A stretch of 64,000 nt of DNA from Ancylobacter gelatini. GTDB taxonomy: Bacteria; Pseudomonadota; Alphaproteobacteria; Rhizobiales; Xanthobacteraceae. Of the stretch, positions 8,762 to 18,250 are shown piece after piece. The first letter of the stretch is position 1, and each line of letters opens with the position of its first letter. The stretch covers positions 1-64,000 of the forward strand of contig NZ_JAKVIL010000013.1 of NCBI RefSeq assembly GCF_022601675.1, in the 5' to 3' direction. The notes beneath the pieces were generated by a model. That model saw nothing but the letters and a program-made list of their open reading frames with translations. It ran no database searches and had not been told where the DNA came from. The position numbers were made by a program, and so were the translations under genes.

Positions 8762-10887
8762 ACTGGGAGCTGATTTTCGGCCAGCTTCAATGGACCTCCT
8801 TCGTGTTTGCCGGCGCGATACTGGACCCCTCGCTGAGCGAATTCATCGCCTCCGGCGCCGGCTCGATCGCGGTCCTCGGCGCGGTTGCGGTGGTGATCCT
8901 GCTGACGGTCAAGCGCTGGTGGGTGCCGCTGTGGCGTGACTGGCTGACCAGCGTCGACCACAAGAAGGTCGGCATCATGTACATGGTGCTGGCACTGGTG
9001 ATGTTCGCCCGCGCGGTCATCGAGGCGGCGCTGATGCGCGCGCAGCAGCTGGTCGCCTATGACAGCGCCGGATTCCTGTCCGCGGACCATTTCGGGCAGC
9101 TGTTCAGCACCCACGGCACCATCATGATCTTCTTCGTGGCGATGCCGTTCATCACCGGGCTGATGAACTACGTCATGCCGCTGCAGATCGGCGCGCGCGA
9201 CGTCTCCTTCCCGCTGCTCAACGCCATCTCGCTGATGCTGACCGTCGCCGGCGCGATCCTGATCATGATTTCGCTGGTGGTCGGCCAGTTCTCCACCGGC
9301 GGCTGGACCGCCTACCCGCCCTTCACCGGTATCGAGTTCAGTCCGGGCGAGGGGGTGGATTACTGGATCTGGGCGGTGTCGCTCGGCTCGATCGGCTCGA
9401 CGCTGACCGGCCTCAACTTCGCGGTGACGATCTACAAGAAGCGCTGCCCCGGCATGACCCTGTTCCGCATGCCGCTGTTCTGCTGGACGACGCTGTGCAC
9501 CTCGATCCTCATGATCTTCGCCATGGCGCCGCTCACCGCCGTGACCGTGATGCTCGCGCTCGACCGCTACGCCGGCTTCCATTTCTTCACGAATGGCGAC
9601 GGCGGCAACATGATGAACTACGCCAACCTGTTCTGGCTGTTCGGTCACCCGGAGGTCTACATCCTGATCCTGCCGGCCTTCGGCGTGTGGTCGGAAGTGG
9701 TCGCGACCTTCTCGGCCAAGCGGATCTACGGCTACACCTCGCTGGTCTACGCCACCATGTGCATCGCCGTGCTCTCCTTCGCGGTGTGGCTGCATCACTT
9801 CTTCACCATGGGCCAGAGCGCCAACGTGAACGCCATCTTCGGCATCGCGACCATGGTGATCGGCGTGCCGACGGGCGTGAAGGTCTATGACTGGCTGCTG
9901 ACCATGGTGGGCGGGCGCATCCGCTTTTCCACCTCGATGCTGTTCCTGATCAACTTCCTGCTCACCTTCATTCTCGGTGGCCTGACCGGCGTGCTGCTCG
10001 CCAATCCCGGCGTGGACTTCCAGGTCCACAACACGCTGTTCCTGGTGGCGCACTTCCACAACATGATCATTCCCGGCGTGCTGTTCGGCATGTTCGCGGC
10101 GGTGCAGTTCTGGTTCCCGAAGGCCTTCGGCTTCCGGCTGCATGAGGGCCTGGGCCGGGCGTCGTTCTGGTGCTTCGCGCCCGGCTTCCTGCTCGCGTTC
10201 TTCCCGCTCTACTGGCTGGGCATGATGGGCGCGACCCGGCGGACCTATATGTGGTCGGACCCGGAATATCTGCCGTGGCTCGCGCTCGCCATGGCCGGAG
10301 CCGGGCTGATCCTTGCCGGCTTCGCCTTCATGGTGACGCAGATCGTGGTGTCGGTGCGCCAGCGGGACCGGCTGGCCTGTCCGCTGGGCGATCCCTGGGA
10401 CGGGCGGGCGCTGGAATGGTCCATCCCCGCGCCCGCGCCGGAGTGGAATTTCGCGGTGCTGCCCGACGTCACCTCGCGCGATGCTTTCTACGAGGCAAAG
10501 CAGTCGGGGCAGGCCTATCGTTCGCCGGCGGCCTATGAGGATATCGAGGTGCCGCGCAACACCGCGACGGCGCCTCTGATCGGCCTCTTTGCCTGCGCCT
10601 GGGCCTTCGGTCTGGTCTGGCACATCTGGTGGCTCGTGGCGGTGTCCTTCGTGCTGATGTGGGCCGTGGTCATCGTGCGATCCTTCAACATGAACACGGT
10701 CGAGATCATCCCGGCGGCCCGGGTGAAGGCGCAGAACGAGGCGTTCCTGGCCGCCGCGCGGGCGGCACCGGGTGTGCCGCGCGAGCAGGAAATGACGTCG
10801 GACAACCGGGGCAAGGCGCTTCCCGAGGCGCTGACCGCGCGCGCCGGCGCCGTGCCTGCCGGCAGAGCCGTGGAGGTGCTGTCATGA
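8758..10887 (+). CDS. cyoB: Cytochrome bo-type ubiquinol oxidase subunit I
   Basis: This 709-residue catalytic subunit reduces oxygen to water at a heme-copper centre while pumping protons. Ligands are visible at about His119 (HGTIMIFF, low-spin heme), His297 and the cross-linked Tyr301 (FGHPEVYILILPAFG), His346/347 (LHHFFTMG, CuB), and His432/434 (AHFHNMIIPG, hemes). These sit at a constant offset of 13 from the E. coli CyoB residues. Many hydrophobic helices and a long C-terminal tail are present. It starts within the cyoA stop and ends within the cyoC start, so the operon is translationally coupled throughout. Confidence 0.97.
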   Translation: MNWELIFGQLQWTSFVFAGAILDPSLSEFIASGAGSIAVLGAVAVVILLTVKRWWVPLWRDWLTSVDHKKVGIMYMVLALVMFARAVIEAALMRAQQLVAYDSAGFLSADHFGQLFSTHGTIMIFFVAMPFITGLMNYVMPLQIGARDVSFPLLNAISLMLTVAGAILIMISLVVGQFSTGGWTAYPPFTGIEFSPGEGVDYWIWAVSLGSIGSTLTGLNFAVTIYKKRCPGMTLFRMPLFCWTTLCTSILMIFAMAPLTAVTVMLALDRYAGFHFFTNGDGGNMMNYANLFWLFGHPEVYILILPAFGVWSEVVATFSAKRIYGYTSLVYATMCIAVLSFAVWLHHFFTMGQSANVNAIFGIATMVIGVPTGVKVYDWLLTMVGGRIRFSTSMLFLINFLLTFILGGLTGVLLANPGVDFQVHNTLFLVAHFHNMIIPGVLFGMFAAVQFWFPKAFGFRLHEGLGRASFWCFAPGFLLAFFPLYWLGMMGATRRTYMWSDPEYLPWLALAMAGAGLILAGFAFMVTQIVVSVRQRDRLACPLGDPWDGRALEWSIPAPAPEWNFAVLPDVTSRDAFYEAKQSGQAYRSPAAYEDIEVPRNTATAPLIGLFACAWAFGLVWHIWWLVAVSFVLMWAVVIVRSFNMNTVEIIPAARVKAQNEAFLAAARAAPGVPREQEMTSDNRGKALPEALTARAGAVPAGRAVEVLS

Positions 10888-11516
10888 GCGTGTCCGAACG
10901 CCTGCATCCGGGAGTCAATCTCGGCGCCACCGATCCCGAAAGCCATGAGGCGGCCGAGGAGGTCGTGTTCGGCTTCTGGATCTTCCTGATGAGCGATCTG
11001 GTGCTGTTCGCGGTGCTGTTCGCGACCTATGCCGCCATGAGCGTGCAGGGCATCGCCGGCGGCCCCGCTCCGGCGGAGGTGTTCGACCTGACCGCCGCCT
11101 TCGTGGAAACCCTGCTGCTGCTGCTGTCCAGCTTCGCCTTCGGCTTCGCGATGCTGGCGATGAAGTACCGCGAGAATGCGCGCAGCGTGCTGGCCTGGCT
11201 GCTGGCGACCGGCGTGCTCGGGGCGGCCTTCGTCGGCATGGAGTTGCACGACTATTATGTGATGATCACGGCCCATGGCGCGCCGCCGCAGGCGAGCGGG
11301 TTTCTTTCGGCCTATTACCTGCTGACCGGCACCCACGCGCTCCACGTCTCGTCCGGGCTGGTGTGGATGGTGATCATGGCCGTCCAGATCGCGGTTTTCG
11401 GCCTGAACACCGCGGTGAAGTTGCGGCTCATGCGGCTCGCCCTGTTCTGGCACATGCTGGATGTGGTCTGGATCGGCATCTTCACCTTCGTCTATCTGTT
11501 CGGGGTGGTGTCATGA
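10884..11516 (+). CDS. cyoC: Cytochrome bo-type ubiquinol oxidase subunit III
   Basis: This 210-residue membrane protein of the heme-copper oxidase subunit III family stabilises the oxidase complex. It shows the characteristic first helix VVFGFWIFLMSDLVLFAVLFATYA, then ETLLLLLSSFAFGFAM, the HDYYVMITAHGAPPQASGFLSAYYLLTGTHALHV block, and a final helix ending FWHMLDVVWIGIFTFVYLFG. Five membrane segments are apparent. The start is the ATG embedded in the last codons of cyoB (ATGA overlap), and the stop overlaps the cyoD start in the same way. Confidence 0.95.
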   Translation: MSVSERLHPGVNLGATDPESHEAAEEVVFGFWIFLMSDLVLFAVLFATYAAMSVQGIAGGPAPAEVFDLTAAFVETLLLLLSSFAFGFAMLAMKYRENARSVLAWLLATGVLGAAFVGMELHDYYVMITAHGAPPQASGFLSAYYLLTGTHALHVSSGLVWMVIMAVQIAVFGLNTAVKLRLMRLALFWHMLDVVWIGIFTFVYLFGVVS

Positions 11517-11857
11517 ACGACGAAACTCCCGCCGGCATGCCGGCCAGCGAATATGGAAGCGAATTCGGCGAGCGGCTCAGCTATCTCATCGGGCTGGTTC
11601 TTGCCCTGGTGCTGACGGGCGCGGCGTTTACGCTGGTCTGGATGAAGCTGCTGACGGGCGGCGCGGCGCTGGCGGTTCTCGGGCTGCTGGCCTTCATCCA
11701 GGTGCTCGTGCATCTGCGCTGCTTCCTGCACATCGATCTCGCCCGCTCGCATCGCGACGACCTGAAGCTGATCCTGTTCACCGCCCTCATCCTGTTGGTG
11801 ATGGTGTCAGGCACGATCTGGATCCTCTACGACCAGCATCTGCGCATGATGCCGTAA
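11513..11857 (+). CDS. cyoD: Cytochrome bo-type ubiquinol oxidase subunit IV
   Basis: This 114-residue, three-helix protein matches CyoD/CtaD-IV: LSYLIGLVLALVLTGAAFTLVW, AVLGLLAFIQVLVHLRCFLHID and LILFTALILLVMVSGTIWILY. The LRCFLHID motif at the end of helix 2 is typical of subunit IV. It assists assembly of the CuB centre. It is the last gene of the cluster. No heme O synthase gene (cyoE/ctaB) follows, so that function must be encoded elsewhere. A strong hairpin lies 8 bases after the stop. Confidence 0.94.
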   Translation: MNDETPAGMPASEYGSEFGERLSYLIGLVLALVLTGAAFTLVWMKLLTGGAALAVLGLLAFIQVLVHLRCFLHIDLARSHRDDLKLILFTALILLVMVSGTIWILYDQHLRMMP

Positions 11858-11865
11858 TAGATATA

Positions 11866-11891
11866 AGGGCGTGATGCGCTCATCACGCCCT
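11866..11891 (+). terminator. Terminator-like hairpin after cyoABCD
   Basis: A perfect 11-bp stem, AGGGCGTGATG/CATCACGCCCT, encloses the 4-base loop CGCT. It begins 8 bases after the cyoD stop. There is no T-run downstream, so it may block 3' exonucleases as much as it terminates transcription. Confidence 0.6.
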
Positions 11892-12080
11892 GACGAAATA
11901 GAGGGGATTGTCGCAAGATCCCTTCCGCCGAAAATCACATTTGGGTTCGCTGATCTTACTGCCGTATCCTGTTTGGTATACGTGCTTATCCTCTAGGAAA
12001 GCTGCCGCGCGGTCTGGACGTTGCGTCGCCGCATCGCCTAAATTGCCGTCTGACGGAGAGATGGGACGGAAGGCAGGCCA

Positions 12081-14237
12081 TTGGCGGGGACGACTGACAG
12101 GCCGGTGCCGGTGGCGTGGCCGGTCTTTCCACTCGAGGTGAGCTGGCGAAACCTTGCCGTCTCGGTGCGTCTTGCGCTCGCCGCGATCTGCGCGCTCGCC
12201 ATCGCTTATTGGCTGGAGCTGCAGGAGCCGCAATGGGCGATCCTGACGGTCTATCTGCTCACACAATCCTCGGCCGGCGCCGCCTTCGCCAAGGGGGCGT
12301 TCCGCCTGCTCGGCACGGTCATCGCGGCGGCGTGCGGGCTGCTGATCGTCGAGCTGTTCTCGCAGAACCCGATCCTGCTGGTCGGCGCCGCCGTTCTCTG
12401 GATCTTCGCCTGCTATTACAGCGCGACGCGGATGAGCAATTTCGCCGCCTATGGCTTCATGCTGGCGGGGTATACCGGGCTGCTCGTCACCTTCCAGGGC
12501 GCGGCCGATCCCTCTGGCGCGTGGAGCGTGGCGGTGAACCGCGCGACGGAGATCGCCATCGGCATCGGCTGCGCCAGCCTGGCGAACGGCCTGGTCATGC
12601 CGGTCTATGCCGGCACGCAGTTGCGCGGCCTGCTGGCGAAGACCTATGGCGAGCTTGCCGCCCATGCCGCCCTCGCGCTGAAGGCGGGCACGCCCGTTGA
12701 GGCCTTCATGCGCCAGCGTCGCGACGTGCTGGCCAAGATCGTCAAGTTCGACGCGCTGCGCTCCTTCGCGGTGTTCGAGGCGCGGGAACTGCGACCGGAC
12801 GCCGATGCCCTGCGCGAGGCGCTGCGGGAATCCCTGGCGACCGTGGCGGCCGCGCGCAGCCTCTACCTGCGGCTGGCTGATTTCCGTACCGGCGGGGCCG
12901 GGGGCGAGGCGGTGACCGCGCATCTGCTTCCCGCGATCGAGACGGCCATCGCGACGCTGGAGCGGGTATCCCGCGGCCCGGTGACACACGCCGGTCTTGC
13001 GTCCAGCCGCGCGGATCTTGCGCGGGCGCGGCGTCGGCTGGCGGCGAGCGGGAGGGACGTCGAGGCGCTCGCCGGCTCCGTGCCGCTGGCGCTTCTGGCC
13101 GATGTGACGCTCATCCTTCGGCGCAGCACCAAGATGCTGCGCGAACTCTCGCTGCTGGCGCTCGCCACCGGCGCGGTGGTCGATTCCGCGAGCGTCTCGC
13201 ACCCGCGCGCCGGCCGCCGGGGCCATCCGGCGCATGGCGGGCGACGCGCCGGTCGGCGCGAGGCCCTGCTGCAGGGCACGCGCTCCGGGCTGGCCGTGCT
13301 CATCTTCTGCCTGTTCTGGTACGCGACCGAGTGGGATCAGGGCATTGCCGGCATCACGGGCCTGGCGCTGATGAGCTATCAGTGCGTGAACACCGACGAT
13401 CCCGGCAAGATCGGCTGGCCGTATTTCCGCGCCGTCATCGCCGCATGTTTCTGCGCCTATTTCGTCATGGCCTATGTGTATCCATGGCTGGAAGGCTTCG
13501 GCATGCTAGCGACCTTCCTGCTGCTGGTGCTCGTGCCGCTGGGGCTGTTGATCGGCACGCCGCGCTTTGGCGCCTCGGCGGGCACGTTCACCATCTACTT
13601 CGTCGCCGCGGCGGCAACGGCCAATGTCTACGATCCCGATCCGCTGGATTTCGCCAATTTCTGCACCGGGCTGGTCTTCGGCATGTTCGTCTGCCTGATG
13701 GTGGCGCGGCTCATCCCGGTCACGGCCACCGCCACGCGCCGCCACGCCTATCAACGCGCCATCGGGGTTCTCCTGCCGGAAGCGGCTACCGGCCACCGGC
13801 CGGCGCGCCACATCGGCCGCGACATTGTCGATCTCCTGGCGTCCGTGCTGTCGCGGCTCAAGCTCACGGTGAACGGCGACGAGATTTTCCTGCGCGGCAT
13901 GCTGGCGAGCGCGTCGAGCGCGCTGGAGCTTGGCCGGCTGCGACAGGCCGCCGCCGATCCCGCCATGCCGGAGGCTGCGCGCGCGGAACTCGATCAGGGC
14001 ATTTCCCGCCTCGCGCGCGTGCTGGCGGGCCTGCCGGCCGTTCGGCAGGGCCGCGAGGCACAACTCCAGGAGGGCCGGGAAACGATCCGGCAGATGTGGC
14101 TCGGGCTGGAACGGCTGGCGCCCGCCCCAGGCTCGCCCGCCGCGCGGGCGGTGCTCGGCGCCGCGTCCAGCCTGCGCTTCCTCGCCGATCGCTTCGAACT
14201 CGACCAGGCCTTTCTCCAGCTCGCCCTAACGGATTGA
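12081..14237 (+). CDS. FUSC-family aromatic acid / inner membrane efflux protein (AaeB-like)
   Basis: This 718-residue protein has the FUSC/AaeB architecture: an N-terminal bundle of six membrane helices (starting WRNLAVSVRLALAAICALAI, with LEPQWAIL-type block QEPQWAILTVYLL), a cytoplasmic domain of about 200 residues, a second six-helix bundle (GLAVLIFCLFWYATEWDQG onward), and a helical C-terminal domain. Such proteins export aromatic acids or related toxic organic anions with a periplasmic adaptor. The genes that follow encode an AaeX-like small protein and an HlyD-type adaptor, which supports this. The start is taken as the TTG at 12081 preceded by GGAAGG; other non-ATG starts nearby are possible. 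The substrate is unknown. Confidence 0.88.
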   Translation: MAGTTDRPVPVAWPVFPLEVSWRNLAVSVRLALAAICALAIAYWLELQEPQWAILTVYLLTQSSAGAAFAKGAFRLLGTVIAAACGLLIVELFSQNPILLVGAAVLWIFACYYSATRMSNFAAYGFMLAGYTGLLVTFQGAADPSGAWSVAVNRATEIAIGIGCASLANGLVMPVYAGTQLRGLLAKTYGELAAHAALALKAGTPVEAFMRQRRDVLAKIVKFDALRSFAVFEARELRPDADALREALRESLATVAAARSLYLRLADFRTGGAGGEAVTAHLLPAIETAIATLERVSRGPVTHAGLASSRADLARARRRLAASGRDVEALAGSVPLALLADVTLILRRSTKMLRELSLLALATGAVVDSASVSHPRAGRRGHPAHGGRRAGRREALLQGTRSGLAVLIFCLFWYATEWDQGIAGITGLALMSYQCVNTDDPGKIGWPYFRAVIAACFCAYFVMAYVYPWLEGFGMLATFLLLVLVPLGLLIGTPRFGASAGTFTIYFVAAAATANVYDPDPLDFANFCTGLVFGMFVCLMVARLIPVTATATRRHAYQRAIGVLLPEAATGHRPARHIGRDIVDLLASVLSRLKLTVNGDEIFLRGMLASASSALELGRLRQAAADPAMPEAARAELDQGISRLARVLAGLPAVRQGREAQLQEGRETIRQMWLGLERLAPAPGSPAARAVLGAASSLRFLADRFELDQAFLQLALTD

Positions 14238-14245
14238 GATCGCGC

Positions 14246-14482
14246 ATGTATTCGCAACCTTTGTTCCGTACGGTCGATCTGTTCGGCTTCTACCTGCCGC
14301 CGGTGGCGCTGTGGGCGGCGGCGGCGCTCATTCCGTATCTGATCATCAGCCGCCTCGCGGATCGGGCCGGCTTCTATCGTCTGGTCTGGCATCGGCCGCT
14401 GTTCGATGCGGCCCTGTACGTCATTATCGTCGGCGCGCTGATCTTCGGATGGCCGATGCTGTCGGGAGAGATAAGTCAATGA
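14246..14482 (+). CDS. DUF1656 small membrane protein (AaeX-like)
   Basis: This 78-residue protein has two hydrophobic segments (about residues 11-33 and 53-71) and the DUF1656 pattern, beginning VDLFGFYLPPVALWAAAAL with the FYRLVWHRPLFDAALYVI block. DUF1656 proteins are almost always found between an AaeB/FUSC exporter and an HlyD-like adaptor, as here. Their biochemical role is not established. It begins 8 bases after the exporter gene, and its stop overlaps the start of the adaptor gene. Confidence 0.9.
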   Translation: MYSQPLFRTVDLFGFYLPPVALWAAAALIPYLIISRLADRAGFYRLVWHRPLFDAALYVIIVGALIFGWPMLSGEISQ

Positions 14483-15354
14483 TCGGTAGCCTGCTGCGAG
14501 TGACGGTCACGCTGGTCACGGTCGCGATTGCCGCTGTCATCGGCTGGCAGCTCTGGACCTACTATACCTTGTCGCCCTGGACACGCGACGCGCGCGTTCT
14601 CGCTAATGTGGTTCAGGTGGCGCCCGATGTGTCCGGCCTCATCAGCGCGATCCATGTGAAGGACAACCAGCAGGTGGCGAAGGGCGACCTGCTGTTCGAG
14701 ATCGACCCGGAGCGGTTTCAGGCCGCGCTTGAGCATGCGCAGGGCGATGTCGCGATGAAGACGGCCGCCCTTCAGCTCGCCCGCGACAACGCCACGCGCT
14801 TCAACACGTTGCGGCGGGAGAACAGCCCCGGATTCTCGGTGGAGGCGGGCCAGCAGATGAACACGCTCGCCGCCGAGGCGGAAGGCGCATTGCTGGTGGC
14901 GCAGGCCAATCTGAAGGTGGCGCAGATCAACATGCGGCGCAGCCAGGTCCACGCGCCGGTGAACGGCTATGTGACCAACCTCACCACGGTCGAGGGTGAC
15001 TTCGCCAGCACCGGCGATGGCGTGCTCGCGCTGGTCGATTCCGATACCTTCTATGTCTACGGCTACTTCATGGAGACCAAGCTGCCGCTGATCCAGGAAG
15101 GGGCGCGCGCCCAGGTCGAGCTGATGGCGGGGAGCGTGGTGCTGGACGGGGTGGTGGAAGGGCTGTCGCGCGCGATCGCCAATCCCGACGATGCGCGCGG
15201 CCTGCTGGCGGACGTCAACCCGCAATTCTCGTGGATCCGGCTGGCCCAGCGCATTCCCGTGCGCGTGAAGCTGGACGCGTTGCCGCGCGGCGTGCGCCTG
15301 TCCTCCGGCATGTCCGCCACCATCATCGTGACGCCGCAGACGCCGGCACCCTGA
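14479..15354 (+). CDS. HlyD-family periplasmic adaptor of the efflux system (AaeA-like)
   Basis: This 291-residue membrane fusion protein has an N-terminal membrane anchor (residues 5-27), a biotinyl-lipoyl-like half motif (VAPDVSGLISAIHVKDNQQVAKGDLLFEID), a short helical hairpin, and the second half motif (INMRRSQVHAPVNGYVTNL) followed by a beta-barrel region. It would link the FUSC exporter to the outer membrane or periplasm. The start overlaps the DUF1656 stop by four bases (ATGA), so the three genes form a tight operon. No outer membrane factor and no dedicated regulator is encoded next to it. Confidence 0.92.
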   Translation: MIGSLLRVTVTLVTVAIAAVIGWQLWTYYTLSPWTRDARVLANVVQVAPDVSGLISAIHVKDNQQVAKGDLLFEIDPERFQAALEHAQGDVAMKTAALQLARDNATRFNTLRRENSPGFSVEAGQQMNTLAAEAEGALLVAQANLKVAQINMRRSQVHAPVNGYVTNLTTVEGDFASTGDGVLALVDSDTFYVYGYFMETKLPLIQEGARAQVELMAGSVVLDGVVEGLSRAIANPDDARGLLADVNPQFSWIRLAQRIPVRVKLDALPRGVRLSSGMSATIIVTPQTPAP

Positions 15355-15396
15355 GGGGGCGCCGGCCGTCGCGCTTCCGGCGCGGCCCGCGTGATG

Positions 15397-15825
15397 TCAG
15401 CCGGCGACGAGCTCGGCATCAAACGCGATCGGCACGCTCATGAGCCGGGAAACCGGGCAGCCGGCCTTGGCCCCTTGAGCGATCTTCAGGAAGGCCGCCT
15501 CGTCAATGCCGGGAACCTTGGCGGTGACCGAAAGGTGGACGCCGGTAATGGTGAATCCGGCACCGTCCTTCTCCACGGTGACGATCGACTTGGTGTCGAG
15601 GCTTTCCGCGGTGAAACCGGCGGCGGTGAGCGCGCCGCTCAGCGCCATGGCGAAGCAGCCCGCGTGAGCGCCGCCGATCAGTTCCTCGGGATTGGAGCCG
15701 GGCTCATCGCCGAAGCGGGTGAAGAACGAATAGGGGAGCTCGCTCACCTTGCCGCTCTCGGTCGTGATCGTGCCGCGGCCGTGCTTGATGTCGCCGGTCC
15801 AATGCGCGCTGCCAAAACGGTTCAT
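15397..15825 (-). CDS. OsmC family peroxiredoxin
   Basis: This 142-residue protein belongs to the OsmC/Ohr family, whose members reduce organic or inorganic hydroperoxides with a pair of reactive cysteines. Both are visible: the peroxidatic Cys in GGAHAGCFAMALS and the resolving Cys in GAKAGCPVSRLM. The N-terminal MNRFGSAHWTGDIKHGRG and EELIGGAHAGCF blocks point to the OsmC rather than the Ohr branch. The start at 15825 follows AAAGGA by 7 bases. It stands alone, convergent with the efflux operon and separated from it by about 40 bases. Confidence 0.93.
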   Translation of the reverse strand: MNRFGSAHWTGDIKHGRGTITTESGKVSELPYSFFTRFGDEPGSNPEELIGGAHAGCFAMALSGALTAAGFTAESLDTKSIVTVEKDGAGFTITGVHLSVTAKVPGIDEAAFLKIAQGAKAGCPVSRLMSVPIAFDAELVAG

Positions 15826-15986
15826 TACGGTATCCTTTGTCCAGTTTGCGCCTGTGGCGAGAGAGTGAAGGGTCTTGAGGCGGCGGGCTTGCTCGATCAC
15901 ACGTTGATCGGGCCGCATGCCTCGCCTCGGGCCGAGGCGGCGCGCCCGCTCTCAGGGTGGATCATGGCCGAACAGATGAAGCACGC

Positions 15987-16802
15987 CTAGCCGGCAGCGA
16001 TGCAGCATGCGAGCCGGCGTGCCGTTTCGGTGTCCGGCGTCCCAAGGTCGGCGACGATGCTCATATGGTCGGCGCCGGGCGCGACCTCCAGACTGGCGCT
16101 GAGGCCCGCGGCCGCAAGGCGGGATCTGAAGGCCCCGGCCTGGGCGTGAAAAGGGGCGGTCTCCTTTTCGCCCACCATCAGCCTCACGCGAAGGCGCGCC
16201 CTGTAATCCTTGCGCATCGGGCTGAAACCGGCGACCTCGTCGGCGCTGAGGTCGATCAGCTCTTTCAGGAACGAGTCCCGCAGAGGCGCCAGATCATAGA
16301 TGCCGCTCAGCAGCAGCGCCCCGGCTATGCCCTCGGATGGCTGGCTTTCGTCGAACAGCAGCGCGCCGAGATGGGCGCCGGCGGAGTGGCCGCTGATGGT
16401 GAGACGCGCAGGGTCGCCGCCATGCGCGCCGATGTGCCGCCGCACCCAGTCGCGGGCACGGCGGACCTGGGCGACCACCGTCTCCATCCGCACGGCCGGC
16501 ATGAGGTCGTAATCGACGATCACCGCGATAGCGCCGGCCCGCGTCACCGTTTCGGCGACGAAGGAGAAATCCTCCTTGGCAAACATGCGCCAATAACCGC
16601 CATGGATGAACATGTGCACCGCGCCGGTCGCGAGATGCGGCGGGGGAAAGAACAGGTCGAGCGTCTCGGCGGCTGAGGAGCCATAGGCGATGTCGGGCAG
16701 CATCGGCAGCCGCGCCCGTATCGCCGCGCTGCGCGCCGCATAGTCCGCCACATGCCGGTCGAAGTCCGGCACGTGGTCGCGGGTGCGAAATGGGTCGGTC
16801 AT
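15987..16802 (-). CDS. Alpha/beta hydrolase, arylformamidase/carboxylesterase-like
   Basis: This 271-residue protein has the HGGYWR oxyanion-hole motif, a nucleophile Ser in ISGHSAGAHLG, and a catalytic His in APGADHMSIV, with LFFPPPHLATGAVHMFIHGGYW upstream. The HGGYW form is typical of kynurenine formamidase-like (KynB2/Afmid) and related esterases, but the pathway partners for tryptophan degradation are not nearby. The gene follows an iron-dependent alcohol dehydrogenase on the same strand after 140 bases, so they may be co-transcribed and serve the same catabolic route. The substrate is not determined. The ATG at 16802 is the likely start. Confidence 0.82.
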   Translation of the reverse strand: MTDPFRTRDHVPDFDRHVADYAARSAAIRARLPMLPDIAYGSSAAETLDLFFPPPHLATGAVHMFIHGGYWRMFAKEDFSFVAETVTRAGAIAVIVDYDLMPAVRMETVVAQVRRARDWVRRHIGAHGGDPARLTISGHSAGAHLGALLFDESQPSEGIAGALLLSGIYDLAPLRDSFLKELIDLSADEVAGFSPMRKDYRARLRVRLMVGEKETAPFHAQAGAFRSRLAAAGLSASLEVAPGADHMSIVADLGTPDTETARRLACCIAAG

Positions 16803-16942
16803 GGCGATGCGGCTCGCGGTGAGAGGGTGATGGACGGATGTCGCCGGGCGGAAATCCGGCGCGCCACCGGTGCCGGCCTCGCGGTCCTTTGCCCCCACGG
16901 CGAGCGGGGCGCGCGAAACCGCGGGAGACAGCGCGGTGACGT

Positions 16943-18199
16943 TCACGCACGGGCCTCCTGCGCTGGAAGGAGGTTCGCGGCGGCGGCATCGAGATCGCCA
17001 CGATAGGCGGCATCGAGCAGGCAGGTCATCTCGGCCGGCCCGACCGGGCGCGGACTGTTCTTGAGGAGACGCTCGATGCCGAGCGCCTGTTCGCCGGTCC
17101 AGACGAGCTTGTCGGCCGGCAGGCCAAGTGCGGCCAGCGTCGGCGGGATGCCGATGGCGGCGAAGAGGCGAGCCACCTCCCCGATGGCGGCATCCGCCCG
17201 CGCCGCGCGCGATCGCCCCTCGTCGGCAAGGCCGAGTGCGCGTGCGATCTCGGCCATGTCCTCCAGCGCAGCCTCGCGATTGAACCGCATCACATAGGGC
17301 AGCATCGTCGCCACGCCGAGACCGTGTGCGGTGTGGGTCAGTGCTCCCACCGGATACTGGATGGCATGCGCGGCGGCCGTCCCTGCCGTGCCGAAGGCGC
17401 AGCCGGCGGCCAGTGCCGCCATCATCACCTCGGCACGCGCTTCCTCGTCGGTCCCCTCGCGCCAGGCGCGTTCCAGGCTGCGGCCGAGGAGGCGGATGGC
17501 GAGCAGGGCGAAATGGTCGGTCAGCGCGGTCTTGCCGATGAAGACATGCTTCTGCGCCAGCTCCGGCGACGGCGAACGCCGCCCCGCCGTGAACGCCTCG
17601 ATGGCATGGGTAAGCGCATCGGCACCGGCGATGGCGGTAAGCGCCGGCGGACAGGAGATGGTGAGTTCCGGATCGCAGATCGCCGACCGGGCAATCAGGT
17701 GGGGGCTGGAAACGCCGACCTTGAGGGTTCGGTCGGGATCGGAGATCACCGCGACCGGCGTCGCCTCCGAACCGGTGCCGGCCGTGGTTGGCACGAGGAT
17801 GAGCGGCAGCACCGGGCCGGGCACCTTGAACTCCCCGTAATAGTCCGGAAGGCGCCCGCCATGGCTGAGCAGCAGGGCGGCGCACTTGGCCATGTCGAGG
17901 CAGCTTCCACCGCCAATCCCGATCACGAGATCCGGCGCGAAGGGCCGCGCCGCCTCCACGCACACCGCGACGGTGTCGCGCGGCACGTCCGGCAGCACCT
18001 GGTCATAGACGCGCACGGCCAGGCCCGCCTCGCGCAGGCCGTCCAGCATGCGGGCGAAGTCGCGCGACGCGGCGAGGCGCTCGTCGGTGCACAACAGTGC
18101 GCGCGTGCCGAGGCGCGCGGCCACGGAGGGAAGGGCGTGGCGCTGGCCCTTGCCGAACAGGATTTCGGCCGGCAGCCGAATTGCTGAGAACAGTGTCAC
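16943..18199 (-). CDS. Iron-containing alcohol dehydrogenase / maleylacetate reductase family
   Basis: This 418-residue group III dehydrogenase has the nucleotide-binding GIGGGSCLDMAKCAALL, the VPTTAGTGSEATPVAVI block, GADALTHAIEAF, and the His-rich metal site HAIQYPVGALTHTAHGLGVA. Such enzymes interconvert alcohols and aldehydes or ketones, or reduce maleylacetate, with NAD(P)H; the substrate cannot be told from sequence. The GTG at 18199 gives a family-like N terminus. An in-frame ATG at 18244 would add 15 residues but lacks a spaced ribosome binding site. It is divergent from the GntR gene that heads a sugar-type ABC importer, so the two transcripts probably share a control region. Confidence 0.88.
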   Translation of the reverse strand: MTLFSAIRLPAEILFGKGQRHALPSVAARLGTRALLCTDERLAASRDFARMLDGLREAGLAVRVYDQVLPDVPRDTVAVCVEAARPFAPDLVIGIGGGSCLDMAKCAALLLSHGGRLPDYYGEFKVPGPVLPLILVPTTAGTGSEATPVAVISDPDRTLKVGVSSPHLIARSAICDPELTISCPPALTAIAGADALTHAIEAFTAGRRSPSPELAQKHVFIGKTALTDHFALLAIRLLGRSLERAWREGTDEEARAEVMMAALAAGCAFGTAGTAAAHAIQYPVGALTHTAHGLGVATMLPYVMRFNREAALEDMAEIARALGLADEGRSRAARADAAIGEVARLFAAIGIPPTLAALGLPADKLVWTGEQALGIERLLKNSPRPVGPAEMTCLLDAAYRGDLDAAAANLLPAQEARA

Positions 18200-18250
18200 G
18201 ACCTTGCCCGCCTGTAATAATGAATACCAGTTCCCTAAAGGCATCCTACA

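Noticed and set aside
8737-10623. Antisense frame of more than 600 codons opposite cyoB
   Set aside because: Its peptide is rich in His, Arg, Gln and Glu with no family motif, as expected of the reverse complement of a GC-rich membrane protein gene.
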